From positions 25,989,148 to 26,053,147 of the forward strand of contig OX439132.1 of assembly GCA_949318235.1 (NCBI GenBank): a stretch of 64,000 nt of DNA, written 5' to 3'. Below, piece by piece: positions 47,141 to 59,716 of the stretch. The position numbers and the translations under genes are program-made. Numbering within the stretch: position 1 is the first letter of the stretch; each line of letters opens with the position of its first letter. Source of the DNA: Ecdyonurus torrentis. Lineage: Eukaryota > Arthropoda > Insecta > Ephemeroptera > Heptageniidae. The notes under the pieces were generated by a model. The model was not told the origin of the DNA. It saw only the letters and a program-made list of their open reading frames with translations, and made no database searches.

Positions 47141-49243
47141 TATTACATATGTACAAACTGCAAGTTAAAATATTTTAATAAGCTAGAGACGTTTTAGAGT
47201 TAAAGCAATCGAACAGCTTTATAAATTGTACTAATTGATATATTTTTAGAGCAAATGTAAATTAAAAAATAAAAATACTTTCCATGCACTTTTTTATTGA
47301 GTAAATGCATTTGAAATACTTTTTACTTGACATAGTATAGATGATTTGTATCTCTGAAATTCAAAGTTTGATCTTCATTACTTTTTTTTTACTAGAAATT
47401 CAGAGGTAACCTATAGTAAAATTGCAGAATACGTGATTATCAGATAAGGGAGAAAAAAAAATTAAAATAATAAAAGGTTATGAACAAAAAATTCACAAAT
47501 TCGTAATTCAATATTTTGCAGGATGAGCTTCAAAATGTTCATAATTTTGAAGTAACATTATCTTTAAATAGCACTGTAATATATATATAAAAGATTTTAA
47601 AACTTTTAGTCAGATAACTAGAGTACCTCATTTTAAGCCTTAATTTTAGAAAAACATTTACGTACTCAAAACATACACACGTGGTTCATTTTTAGTTTTA
47701 TCCATAAATGAATAGGGAGAAATCACATAAAAATTTAAGTAACTCATCAAATACCAACATGTGTGTTACATCAATGTTAACGTCATGGTTTTTACTTACA
47801 CATAGTTAAAGAGTCCTAACCAATAACTAACTGTACGTGTAGTGAGTATATATACATACACTGAGAGAACACATATCTAGTGTCTTATATATTTGTGTTG
47901 AACATAGCAGAATAATATAATAATGACTTCCTGCAAACATTTAGAATATTAACTACACGAATAGTTTCTTCACCGGCAGTTATCATTTTTATATAAGATT
48001 TACTTGTATACTCGCAACATAATTACTTCTTTTGTTATTATACCTAACCTAAAAATTACTTAAGTATGTGTATAATACCCAAGTGTTTTTTTCAATGTGA
48101 TTTTTGGGTATCCACATTTAATTTGGAGCAAAATACTTTTAATCCTGACGCTGAACTAAAAAAAAAAAAATACAGATTGGATTTTCATATTAGTCGTGAC
48201 ATGCGAAATTTAGGTTTTAGAATATACTCTCACTTGTCAGTATAAGAGAAATAAACAAAGAAGTGAAATGCAGTCACCCGTATTTTGTCTATAGTCTTAT
48301 AACATGGAAAATCAGAGATGTGAATATGAAATAATTATAGTGATTTTTTAATTTTTACATCTTGAAATAATAATAATAAAAAAAAACTAAAAATTACAAA
48401 TTATTACAAGCTCTACATATTCATATTTTTTTTTGCCATTGAAAGTATTTGCATTATTTTAAATAACTAAACAAATCTGTTCCAGTGCTTTTTTAGAATA
48501 CACAGTATTGAAGGAGGAGCCTATACACATATTACTAAAGGAGTGCGTATATGCCGTACTCACGCGCAGGGCGCCTTATTTCTTGTAAAATAGAAGTAGG
48601 AGGTGGAGGTGGTGGCTTGTTTTAGCTTTGGAAATCTCCTTCTCTTCTAGTCGTTTGCAGATCATAAGCTTCTCAAGCTATATTCATATTTTGCATCCAC
48701 ACACATAGCTATAGCTGATCAAAAATATACCTTCCAGCAAAACGTTCCTTTACTGATGAAGTCCTATATGTATGCACTACTATAAAGATGTAAAACCATC
48801 ATACGTGTGTTGAGTGTATATCTTACATGTCTATTTAATGATTTTTTCTATTTATAAATAATATAGACTCATTTATATACAATATTTTCCAGATAAGTTA
48901 TTTTTAAAAATCTTTTGAAATTTAAGACAACATATTAACTGGAAAATAAATATATTTTGATATAAAATCTTTTTGTAGCTTTTTAAGCCCACGTTATAAT
49001 TTTTGTATAAAATGTGATAATTTTTGTATAATTCAAATCATCTTTTTTTTAATACCTTTTTATTATTTTGTAAGTGAAAAAGTGTAAAAATTGAATAAAA
49101 TGGAAAACGTTTATATTATCAGTAATAGTTTAAGTATAAATGAATCAATATAAACACTGTAATTATAAAATAATGTTACATTATACCGATCCAAATTATT
49201 ATTACAATAAGTTAAAATTGTATCTTTATTCATTATATCATTA

Positions 49244-49274
<31 letters not shown>

Positions 49275-51824
49275 AAACACGCTCATTTTAGTATAAACTG
49301 CCCAAATTTCTGTCTTCACACACATTACATAGACCGTAAAAATTTCAGTTTTTTTTTTTTTTAAATTTTTTTTTTTACCGATTTGCTATTTTTCCTCTCT
49401 AAAAGTAAAATATCTAAATAAAAACATTTGACGTAAAATATTTGATCTGTCTGAGCTTAAAAAATATAATTAATAGCCTCTTATTAAAAAATTTAAAATT
49501 TAAAAGTTGAAAAAATAAACTCTTCATTAATACAAATAAATGTTAATGTAGTAGTATAATATTTTTGCATTTTTAAAATATGACGTTAGGGTCTCGGAAT
49601 GCCCGGTGTAAGGGGGTTCTATGAATAGTCCTGACAAACTATGGTAATGTTCGCGGGCGAAAAACGACGAGCGACTGATGCAACATATCATTATCAAGCA
49701 TTATACCAGTTGAATTAAGAGCGCGCACCTCTTTATTCATTTTCTTCTTCTTTTTTTCATCTTGCCTATCTATGCCATGATTGAAAATAAATACTAAACA
49801 AAAATAACTAACAAAGAAGTACGCTGAAGTAAACAAATAAAAAAAAATATAAAAATTTTTCTGAGAATTTTAATTGCACTAGAGCGACAAAAGTCTGTAG
49901 TTATTAATTATATATTTACTTAGTACACTACTTTATAAAAAAAAAAAGTAACATAGTTTTCTTGACAACATTTTTAATTATCTGATCACCACATTTTTGA
50001 CTTATGATTATATCTTTAAAGTGAGAAGTGAAAGCCACACACATATGCAAACTACTAAAGCGAGATAAAGAGAAAAATGTTCCAAGCTAACACTTTTAAC
50101 TTATAATCTTGTTTTTAAGTGTCACAATTTGGCACACGTGACATATCAAGATTATACACTGCTATTTAAAATGGCAACAATGTGTGTGTGCCTTTAAAGT
50201 TATGCTTCATCTCATCTATTTAAAACTTTAATTAACATTCTTAGATTTTATTATTGTAGTACTTTATTAATAACTTAAGTATGGTAACTAAAATAGATTT
50301 TTGTTTAACAATATTATTTATTATAAAATATAACAATAATTTATCTCGGGTTTTGATTTCATTTTAAAGCGCTTAATTAATTTTAACTTCGCTTATTATT
50401 ATAATAACAAAAATAATAAAAGGACGCTCTGTATAAAATAATGTAGTGGTGAATTATTATTTTAATGTTCTCATATGTTTTAAAAGTATTCTTATACTAA
50501 AAATTTCAAACAACAAGCCAGTAAAAGTGTTACACTTAGCGCAAGATCTATTAACATTTAAGTGTTATGAAAAGACTAACCACGAAATCAAGATAGTAAA
50601 TTAGCATATTTTTTAAAAGAAATTATCAACTACTAATTTCAACTTACAAAAATACTCTGTTTAAATATTTATAAATACTAGAAAGTAGGAACTATAAAGA
50701 ACTGTTTTTTTTATTATGTGTAATATAATAACATATAAATAGCATCTGCTGTGCTTTCAGTTAGAAAATAAAATTTTGTTATTACAATAATTATACATGT
50801 TTTATTTTTCTTTTACAAAATTGTTATGAAGTAAAATACTGTAAAATACCCAGATAATAAAGCAATGCTAAGTATGTTAGATAATCATATAAATGGTTGT
50901 ATTGTGTGTCTTTAAAAGTTACTTGTACTTTTTAAATAAATAAATAAAAAATTGTTATTATTAGATTGTACTTGTAGGCTTGTAAGTTTTTAAATGTTAT
51001 ATACTAATTAATAACAATAAATAGCTAATAATATCATTTATTGAATCATTTTAATATTGAAAATCAGTTAGTTATGTACTTACCATATAGAGTATAGAGC
51101 AAAGTACAAGAGCTTGCTTGAAAATAAATAATCAAATCGCTCCGCATCAGGTGACTCGCGCCTAGTAGGGTATGCAACCAGTTGCAAACTTGTGCTGCAA
51201 AAGTTGCATACCCATCAGGATATGTAACAAAAAATTATAACCAAGCGCTATATTATATTATTATTCTTGTTCCGTAATGTTATTTATTTATTATTTTGAT
51301 GTTATATAATTTTGAATGAATACACTAATAAATATATCCCGAAAGAATTGATAATAATAAATAAATAGAAAATATCTTATTTTTAACTTTTTACTGGAAG
51401 AGTTTTAGGATAGTTCGTGAATATTCTCACTATAAATTTGATTGCTTGAAAATTTAATATAGTTTTATTGAAGATTTAATTGAATTTAATGCAAATTGAA
51501 AATATTACTCTGCTTTTGGAAATTACTAACAAGTAAGGTCATAAAAAATTGTAACAACACTCACGTTTGTTTTTTGTTTTTTTTTTTTTAACAGTCTAAA
51601 GTAAAGTTGTTGCTCAAGTTCACTGTATGTATATGTATAAACAGTTTTCAAAGAAAATGAAAAATACTATACACTGTTAAGAAAGTATAGTGTCAAATAA
51701 CGGCAAAATAGCTGGTAATTTGTGGAGACGGCTCGTCCCGTACCCCTACGGGGAACTGCAGTTTTTACTCCTTACGGGCAATGCTGTTTTGTGACTGCGT
51801 GAGTCGTAAACATTATACTGTTTG

Positions 51825-51828
<4 letters not shown>

Positions 51829-51861
<33 letters not shown>
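51829..51861. repeat. (GA)n short tract
   Basis: About 33 bases of GA. Others: 55013-55040 and 55563-55590. Confidence 0.9.
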
Positions 51862-51865
<4 letters not shown>

Positions 51866-54800
51866 AAAATATTATTCTATTCCTAACTATTTGATTTTAA
51901 AAAATTATAATTATATAGCTAATTGTACAGATAATTTACTACTAACAATGCTATAATTTACGTAGATTCTTTGTTTTTATTTACAAATGAAATGAAAAAT
52001 AGGCTAAAAGAAAAGTTTATTTAGTTAAGGTATGCGAGACTACATAATTAATTTGTGATCTCGAAATGAACCACATAATATAATAAAAGCGAAGGACGCA
52101 CAAAGAAAGCCAAGGTTATTCTTGGGTCGTGTTTGTCACAAATAATATTTGAGAGTTTTAAATATAGCCAACTCTTTCTTTGCAATATTATTTGCAAAGA
52201 TAATCTTGTTGAAAATAAATCAGTTCTAAAATATTTATCTTGACATATCTTTTTATTACACTTTTTTTGGCAAATTATAATTACAACGCAACCTTTTATG
52301 TTACACTTGATAATTTATTATTTACACATGCCTAATCATCGTATTTTTATTTATTATTTAGGGTATTGAAGGTTTAATTAACTCTATTTACTGTCGTCAA
52401 TAATTTTGCCGATCAATTTAAATAGCAATAAAAAAAAATGCAGTTTTTTCTGTACTTTTTTTTTTCTGTTAAGCCGAAAACTCCTCAAACTTTTATTTTT
52501 GGCGCAATAATTTATTTCAAAAGACTTCTGCAAACATAAAGCATAAATATATATTCTGTCTGAGAAGATAAAGCAAAAATAAACTAACTTTTATTTATAA
52601 ATAAAACATATGGTCACATACCACATTGAATGAAATTATTTCATTCATTATATTATATACAATTTTCAATGTCAATAAACAAGTCTTATTTTTTATTATT
52701 TTTTAAAAATTTTATATTATAATAAACACTGGAAAATTCTTTTAAAAACCTATAAAGCAGTTACAAACCAAATATTAATTTTTTTCTTGATTATTGCTTC
52801 TTTTATTCTATTTATGAAACGAGGCTAACAACGTTCGAAATTTATTTATAGATTCTTTTCAGACTGACACTCTAGTACTTTTTGCTATTTTTCTCTAACC
52901 ACTGGAATTTCTCCAGATGCTATTAATTTATTTGTACTCTTTAGAAAGCAAGTATAAAATAACATTTTTTTTATCCTCTCTTCCTGTACAACACATAATG
53001 AGTAATAACGAACAATGCGTATTTTTTTCTTAATTTTTTAAACTGTACAGTAGTACGAATGAGCGTATAGTTTGATATATCACTATATAACATTATAATG
53101 ATAAAAGTTACTCTTTATACTGTATACAGTACTTTTTTTTAACAAATTAAAAAAAATTACACTTGTTCTATAGAACAGAGGGTCTACCTACTCTGAGTAA
53201 TATATAGTAATACCAAAATTACCAGAAAGCCAGCAATTTCGTCCTATAGTGACTTTTCATAATGGTAATTATATGCGATACATACGATAAAAACTACAGA
53301 ATGAACGGAAAATAAAGTAAATGGAACGCCTTGAATAATTTAAAATCTTAAAACATATAACCCATCAACACTTTTATAGTTAGTAATGTAATAACAACAT
53401 CAATATAATTAATTTGTTTCTTACTATTATTTTTTGTTTGTTATTTGTTGCTAATAAGTTCTGTGCGCCCATATACGTAAAAAAAGAGGAACAAAATAAT
53501 AAAGAGAGAGAGAGACAGAGAGACTATACAGTTTTTCATTTTAACTTATTTATAGTCACAAATCAAAGTAATGGGAGTATCAGTGATTTACGACTAAAAA
53601 GCAGGAACACGTTGATCTGTTACAACATTTTTCTCAAAATTACGCTAGTAACTAAAAAACAATGTCCCTCAACACTGGATATAGGATATAACACATATAT
53701 GATTCGCCAGTGATCTTACACCAGGCTGTATTCTAGTAAAAAATTTAACTTTGCTGAAATGCAGAATATAATTATATATATTATATATTAACCAAAAGAA
53801 TAAACAATTTTATTTTCAAAAAAAAAAAAAAAAAAAAAAATCAATTAAAAAAAAAATAAAGTCTATACTCGATAATGGAATATTGTAATAGATATCTTAT
53901 TTCATGAGAAAAACACCCACAAAATATACCACGCGCAGAAAGTTAAAAGTCTATCTGCCAAAAAAACAAGACAATTTGCGTCAGTAGGTTGCTTTTTACA
54001 GTTGTATTCTCATTTTAAATTGCCATTCTTGACAGATTAATGTGTGAAGTGCTTTTTAAAAATAAGCTATAAAAATTATAGTTATTTCTCAATCACAACA
54101 CCTTTTAGTAAAAATTATGTTAGGACTAAAATCGTAATTTTTTATGTAAGATGAGCATGAAGAATGCACAGAATATGTATTTAAGAAATATAATTAATAC
54201 GATGATAATTTAGTGTAATATAATATTTTATAAAATGTAAAAAATTATTTTAACTCTTACATTATATAATTCTCATATTACATATAAGTAGAAAGTACTA
54301 AATTATTATTTATTTTGTCCTCTTTTTTTTAAATACTTTTTTTATTTCTTTACCACATCTAAAGACTTTTTATTAAGTAGTACATATAAAATATATGAAA
54401 TTAGTTTAGCCAACGTCATCAGTTAGAGAGTCTTGCATATTTACCACTCCAGTCTTTTGAAACTGTTCCAAAAAAAACATCAATACTTTAATTATACTCT
54501 GGCCTCAACACAGAATTGTGTTATTATTAGCACAGCAGAAGTTTTGCTGCAACTTTAAAGCAATATTACACAGGACTTGCCATAATATTTAAATTTAGAT
54601 TTACAATTTATGATAAATAAAACGCCGAAGTTTACTTATTAGGAGGCATAGGTTATAAGCAGTCTTATATATCGCAAACTATACATGGCTAACATTAAAA
54701 TGTAAAGATAAAATGTTACACGGGGATTTTTAAATCAATTAAAAAGTTTTTTTTTATGATAGACAGTTTCATTGACTATTAAATATAATTCAGACATTCT

Positions 54801-55108
54801 TTGATATTTATTTAACATTTAATTTTATTTTTAAAGAATTGAAACGTATAATACTATTATTACAGATAGTAAGTTTTTTTTTTATATTTTCATAACTAAA
54901 AAATTATGCAATCTTGTAAAAAAAAAGAGTCAAAAATGAATTATAATATATATATATATATTATTCAACATTTAAACATGTTAAAATAATAGTAATAATA
55001 GGAGAAAATATGTAGAGAGAGAGAAAGAGAGAGAGAGAGATTAGAGTACATTGAATTACTGAATTGGTGAATTTTCTTAATCGCAACACCTTTTAGTAAC
55101 ACCTTTAG

Positions 55109-55221
55109 TACAGTTCTGGCCAAAAGTTTAATTATGTGGCAGCAACGTTCTCCCATAAAGATAACAGTGTGGTTGCGGGCTGCCTATACAAATCGTTCTC
55201 AAACTTTTGGCCACAGCTGTA
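55109..55221. mobile_element. TA-flanked MITE with TACAGCTGTG ends, copy 2
   Basis: Ends TACAGTTCTGGCCAAAAGTT and the inverse of TACAGCTGTGGCCAAAAG, about 113 bases. It is related to 43679-43810 in the opposite orientation and shares GATTTGTATA-GCA-CCCGCAAC and TATCTTTATG. Confidence 0.75.
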
Positions 55222-55442
55222 CATAGTTAATCAGAAATGGGAACAAAAATGTTCAAGCATAAATGAGTGCTAGAACATTTAAAACCAATTAGCTATATAA
55301 ATTAGTGAATCTTTGCACTCTATAATCTCACTACCTATTATAGTCTGCTTTTTTGTTTTCCTGGACACAAATTGTATTGAAAAATTAAAATTATTTGAAA
55401 ATAAACGTTCAGCAACTATTTTCAGTCTAGCTTGTTTTGAAA

Positions 55443-55563
55443 TAGAGTCTCGGTTTAAAAAATATTCTTAAAAAATTTCTATGGTTTAAAGTACGTAAAA
55501 GTATGTCTAGTATTTCTCATTTAAATTTCTCCAAAATCGGTGGGTAGTTTTCTCAAAAATTGA

Positions 55564-55594
<31 letters not shown>

Positions 55595-55695
55595 CAAAAA
55601 CAAAAACAAAAAAAAAAACGCGTTTTTCGCCATAAGCGTAATATTAAATTAGGAGACCCTTAGCTTTCTCCGCTCGCTAAATCGATAAGCTCTAT
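55443..55695. mobile_element. Second copy of the TATCGGTTTA MITE, disrupted by a GA repeat
   Basis: It shares about 60 bases of interior (AGTATGTCTAGTATTTCTCA and onward) and GCCATAAGCGTAATATTAAA with 45084-45298 in the same order. Ends TAGAGTCTCGGTTTA and TAAATCGATAAGCTCTA are degraded. A GA microsatellite and A-rich stretch (55563-55617) interrupt it. Confidence 0.7.
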
Positions 55696-55791
55696 TAGCT
55701 TAGCTTATTATTCACAACCTTCTAAGTTATAAAAAGTCAATTCTATTCAAAATATGTGTTAAAGTACTACCATAATATAGACTTTTTTCAA

Positions 55792-56100
55792 ATAAAGGCA
55801 TATAACACCTTGAACATAAACTTGTCTAATATCTTAACAAATACCTTAATATCAATGTTGATTTGGCCGGAGTCATTGATTTCTAATTTATTTTCCATTC
55901 ACCAAATGGCAGATGCGGGTTTATGACATTATAGCTCGCCTGTTTCCACGCACGTGGACTGGTGAGCTGTGACGTCATAAACCCACATTTGCCATTTTGT
56001 GAGTGGAAAATAATTAGAAATTAATAATCAACTACAACAATAATCAAGGTATGTTAGGATATGAGGCATGTTTTTTGTTAAAGGTGTTCAATGCCTTTAA
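55792..56100. mobile_element. Long foldback MITE, TTAAAGGCAT ends
   Basis: The two halves are inverted copies of each other over about 150 bases each. The right end is ATGCCTTTAA; the left is ATAAAGGCAT (TTAA mutated). TGACGTCA occurs once (55970-55977) in one arm and is mutated (TGACATTA) in the other. Its ends resemble the TTAA family above. Confidence 0.75.
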
Positions 56101-56549
56101 GATAAGGATTACAGTAAGCATATTTTTCCTTACATTTGTGGATTTTTAAATTGTTTAATAACACAACTATACATATTTGTTTAAAATTGCTAAATGTTTT
56201 ATTTAAAATGTTTTACAAAAGCTTTATCTCAATCTATTCATATAAACATGGGGATCACATCGCATTAAAAATATGTTATATTGAAACAATCAAGTACAGT
56301 AGCTACCGTACCATAAAAACCTTGTTTGCAAATTCTGCTTTTGTGCTCCTGAACATGAAAAAAATGATGATCATAATTTTTTTTTGGGGGGGGGGGGGGG
56401 GGAGCAAGGTAACAGGTTTACAAACAAGCCTGGTATATTGTGTTGAATATATAAATACAAAAAACATTTTTTAATGTGATCTTGATGAAGTAATGCTCTG
56501 AATTTAAATGCCATTTTGAAAGAATAAGAAATGTAATTAAAATCTGTAC

Positions 56550-56581
<32 letters not shown>

Positions 56582-56699
56582 AAGTAAAAAGATGACACAT
56601 TTTTGTACCCTAAACTGTCATTTTAATTGCAATAAACCTTGAATTATTTTTAGTCTGTATGGAAGTATTTAAAATCACAAACACAAATGGAGTTTTTCT

Positions 56700-56958
56700 T
56701 TAGGCAGATTCATCTTCAACATTTGAAACTTCAGTTGTTGTTGTTGTAGTAGTACCCAAAAGTTTCTCCATATTCACATTTTTACGACCTTTTCTCTGTG
56801 TTCTAAATTTTATTGGAGTATCTTTAGGAGTTTCAAGCAGGCTTTTTGCTGTAGCTTTTTTAACAACTATATGCTTGCCTTTGGGTAGCTGAAGGTTCTT
56901 TAGATCCTCTAATGCCTTGGTAGCATCATCCTCACTTTTGAATTCTAGGAAACAAAAT
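56700..56958 (-). CDS. RRM protein exon 2: second half of RRM and tail
   Basis: Acceptor tttgtttcag. It completes the split Arg and encodes FCFLEFKSEDDATKALEDLK, KGKHIVVKKATAKSLLETPK and the basic then acidic tail, ending in TAA (56700-56702). A minus-strand ATTAAA at 56470-56475 may be the poly(A) signal. Confidence 0.87.
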
Positions 56959-58025
56959 CTGAAACAAACAGGTTCTATTAAGAAATTACGTTTTTATGTG
57001 GTTGCCTGTATATGCCTAGGATTATGTTAAATATTTTGCAAATTAAAACTTACTGCATACACAGTAAAATAAATATTTTAAATCTTTGATATGAACGGCA
57101 ATTCAGATGAAGTCTCTAAAGGGTCTCAATATACCCAGTATTAAAACGTACAGCTGCAGTGGCTTACTGTGCCCCACTAAAGCCTAATGATGTTCGTAAA
57201 CACTGTTCCCTTGCTCCAAAAAATGCACAATGCCATTTAAAAAGCATTAGAGGTGATTGTCATTTTTTTGTGGTTTGGGGCACAAAAAACAGGGTAAACG
57301 AACATCATTCCTTACTCATATCACTGTTTACTAATTTTATAAGCAATCCATTCCAATCCCTTCACCGTCCTAGAAATGAATATATCAATCATATATGATA
57401 TATGTACATACATATACATATATGTATTATGTACATATATGATATCATATATGTACATAATGTATGATTACATATACGTATGTATGTGACATAATATGTA
57501 CATACATACGTATGTAATACATATATGTATATACTATACATATAGCATATGATACATGATTAAGTATGTATACATAATAATGAAATGTAAGGTATCATTC
57601 ATTTCATTTCTAAATGTGGACAAATTTCTATGGTTAATTATACGTATACCGGTATGTATGTACGACATCATACAGACAAAAACAATTACGTATGTAGAAG
57701 AATTCCAGACGTGCATAGTATGTAACATGGATATAACCATATCATAATGCTAAAAAAATATATAATATGTATCATATTTACATACACATGTATGTATTAT
57801 TATAATGTACATTATGCATAAAAGTGCAGAGAACACAAACCTGCAATGCTGTCGTGGCATTATGACTTTCTTGATTAGAGGATGCAAATCTTGAACTTCT
57901 AGAGGTTCTTTAATGGTACGTGCCATCCTCAAATATAACCTGTTGGATAAATCTTTCGGAGGGCCTTTTTTCTTCCCTTTTTTGTTAAATTTCTTTTTCT
58001 TCAAAGGCTGCCCTACAAAAGCCAT
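56700..58025 (-). CDS. Small lysine-rich RRM protein, two exons
   Basis: Exons in transcript order are 57841-58025 and 56700-56958, joined by GT-AG splice sites (CAG|GTTTGT and gtttcag|A) to give 147 residues. The N-terminus MAFVGQPLKKKKFNKKGKKK is a strong basic, probably nuclear or nucleolar, signal. One RRM follows at about residues 28-95: the RNP2-like strand is NRLYLRM and the RNP1-like strand is RQHCRFCFLEF, with a typical DDATKALEDLKNL helix. The tail is basic (FRTQRKGRKNVNMEKLL), then a Thr run and an acidic end DESA. I infer single-stranded RNA binding; I do not recognise the exact orthologue. It lies head to head with MLH1, 449 bases between the start codons. The intron contains a foldback element (57186-57318) and a TATGTA-rich palindromic stretch. 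Confidence 0.85.
57186..57318. mobile_element. Short foldback element in the RRM gene intron
   Basis: AATGATGTTCGTAAAC at the left is inverted (GTAAACGAACATCATT) at the right, with CATTTAAAAAGCATT near the dyad. About 130 bases. Downstream to 57560 is palindromic ATGTACAT/ATACGTAT sequence. Confidence 0.6.
57841..58025 (-). CDS. RRM protein exon 1: basic N-terminus and first half of RRM
   Basis: ATG at 58023-58025 starts 61 codons plus two bases. It encodes the KKKKFNKKGKKKGPP tract, then SNRLYLRMARTIKEPLEVQD and MPRQHC. The donor GTTTGT follows CAG. Confidence 0.85.
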
Positions 58026-58474
58026 GATTCTGTGTTTACAACGAACATGTGCTCGCTCTAAACCTGCTCTAAACTTCTGAACACGCTAAGTCGGTGTGGA
58101 GTTTTTTCATAATGTTGTACGTGTTGTACCTTTATTTGTTGAATTTTACAGCAAAAATGTCAAAACTTTATAAATACTTTATAATATAATTACAATTTTA
58201 ATATAACACCATAAATTATATATTATATATATATAAAAAAAAGAGGTAAAGTTAAAGTGTAAGACACTTGTGAATCACGCATGCGCACATTCCCATTTTC
58301 CGCGGATTGCGCGCAATTGCGCGGGAACTCTCAGCTGTTGTTTATGTTGATTTTCTGAAATTTTCAACTTTTCGTGGAAAGTATCGCAAAGTATTGTCTT
58401 TTACCTGCTTTTTACTGTGTGTAACGACTCGACTATTAAGAGGGTGTATATTTGTTTTGTAAAGTTTATTCACG
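58026..58474. promoter_or_regulatory. Bidirectional promoter between the RRM gene and MLH1
   Basis: The 449 bases between two divergent ATGs include a GC-rich core at about 58276-58335. It holds an NRF1-like word GCATGCGCA (58279-58287), an E2F-like TTTCCGCG (58297-58304), an inverted E2F-like GCGCGGGAA (58319-58327) and CAGCTG. The side near 58200-58250 is an AT-rich TATATA run. That both genes share this promoter is inferred from spacing and motifs. Confidence 0.7.
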
Positions 58475-58587
58475 ATGGAAGAGCCTGCAGCAATCAGAAA
58501 ATTAGATGAAGTAGTAATTAATCGGATTGCAGCTGGAGAAGTTATTCAACGCCCGTCCAATGCTTTAAAAGAGATGATAGAGAACAG
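58475..58587 (+). CDS. MLH1: MLH1 exon 1: ATPase motif I
   Basis: [20 protein letters not shown] begins the protein and the exon ends in ENR/S at donor GTATAT. This is the first ATG downstream of the promoter island and aligns with the MLH1 start. Confidence 0.95.
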
Positions 58588-59678
58588 GTATATGAATGAC
58601 GAATGTATTATGTATGTATTGCTATGTATTAATATTTATCATGTATTTATGAAGAATAATATACAATGCATATAATATGCACAGACAGATGTGATGTATG
58701 CATGTATGCATATGATGTTAATACATATGTATATGACTGCATTCACAATTTTCAGTACATATACAGTACAGTATATATGGTAAATGTACTTAGTTATCGG
58801 CAGCTTAAGGGTCTTAAGGTTGAAATTCCTATAGTATTGTTGAGAAAAGCAGCCAAACCGACACTGCCGCAGTTATCGGCACCCCCCATTTTCGGCAGTT
58901 TATCTCGGCCCCCTTTAGTGATAAAATAGTTTGTAGGTAGTGGTATGGAAACTAGACGAAATTCTAAGATAGGTTGCATGGTTCTAGTTAGAATCTCGTA
59001 AACTTAATACTTTCGCCGTAAAAAGAAACGGCCGATAACTGCGGCCTGCCGATAACTAGTACAATTACCATAACATATATTTTAGTAATTTGAATGTATG
59101 ATATGCAATAAATATTATTCAAATCATATAGTTATCCGGATTGTTTAAACATAGTATGTATGTTACATACATACATACTATACATATTACATATGCCATA
59201 CCTATCCACGCATACGGAAACACAGTACAAGCATGGGATAATATGTATGTATTAGTGCTGTCGAAAAATATCCGGATAAAACAGTAAGCCTACATCACTT
59301 TATTTTGAGGCACCAATAGCAGCCCAGAACAGGCCATTCTGAAGCACCAATCAGAAAGCGCGTAAGCACACATTTGGAGCCTTAAATTTGCTCTGTCGCA
59401 CACTCTGATTGGTGCCTCAGAATGACCTTTCTGGGCTGCTATTGGTGCCTCAAAATAAAGTGATGTAGGCTTACTGTTTTACGTATGTCGTTTGTACCGA
59501 CATGAATTGAATAACCTGCAATTTTAGTAATGCTTTTCAGTCTATAGTTGTGCAGGTTTTTCATTTCCTTGCGGTACATGGGGATGTCACTTCTCTGTTC
59601 AAGTTCTCTATATATGTGTAAGTCAAACGCCATGTAGGGTAATATTCGGAAATAACTTACACATTTTGCTTCCCTTGA

Positions 59679-59716
<38 letters not shown>

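Larger units (their letters stand above)
47141..56699. other. 9.6 kb without a confident gene
   Basis: Mostly AT-rich. Three GC-richer islands stand out: 48535-48665, 49590-49740 and 51145-51240, plus a CCCGTACCCCTACGGG hairpin at about 51738-51753. Two have minus-strand donor-like ends and could be alternative troponin C 5' exons. MITEs occur at 55109, 55443 and 55792, and a G run at 56384-56402. Confidence 0.6.
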
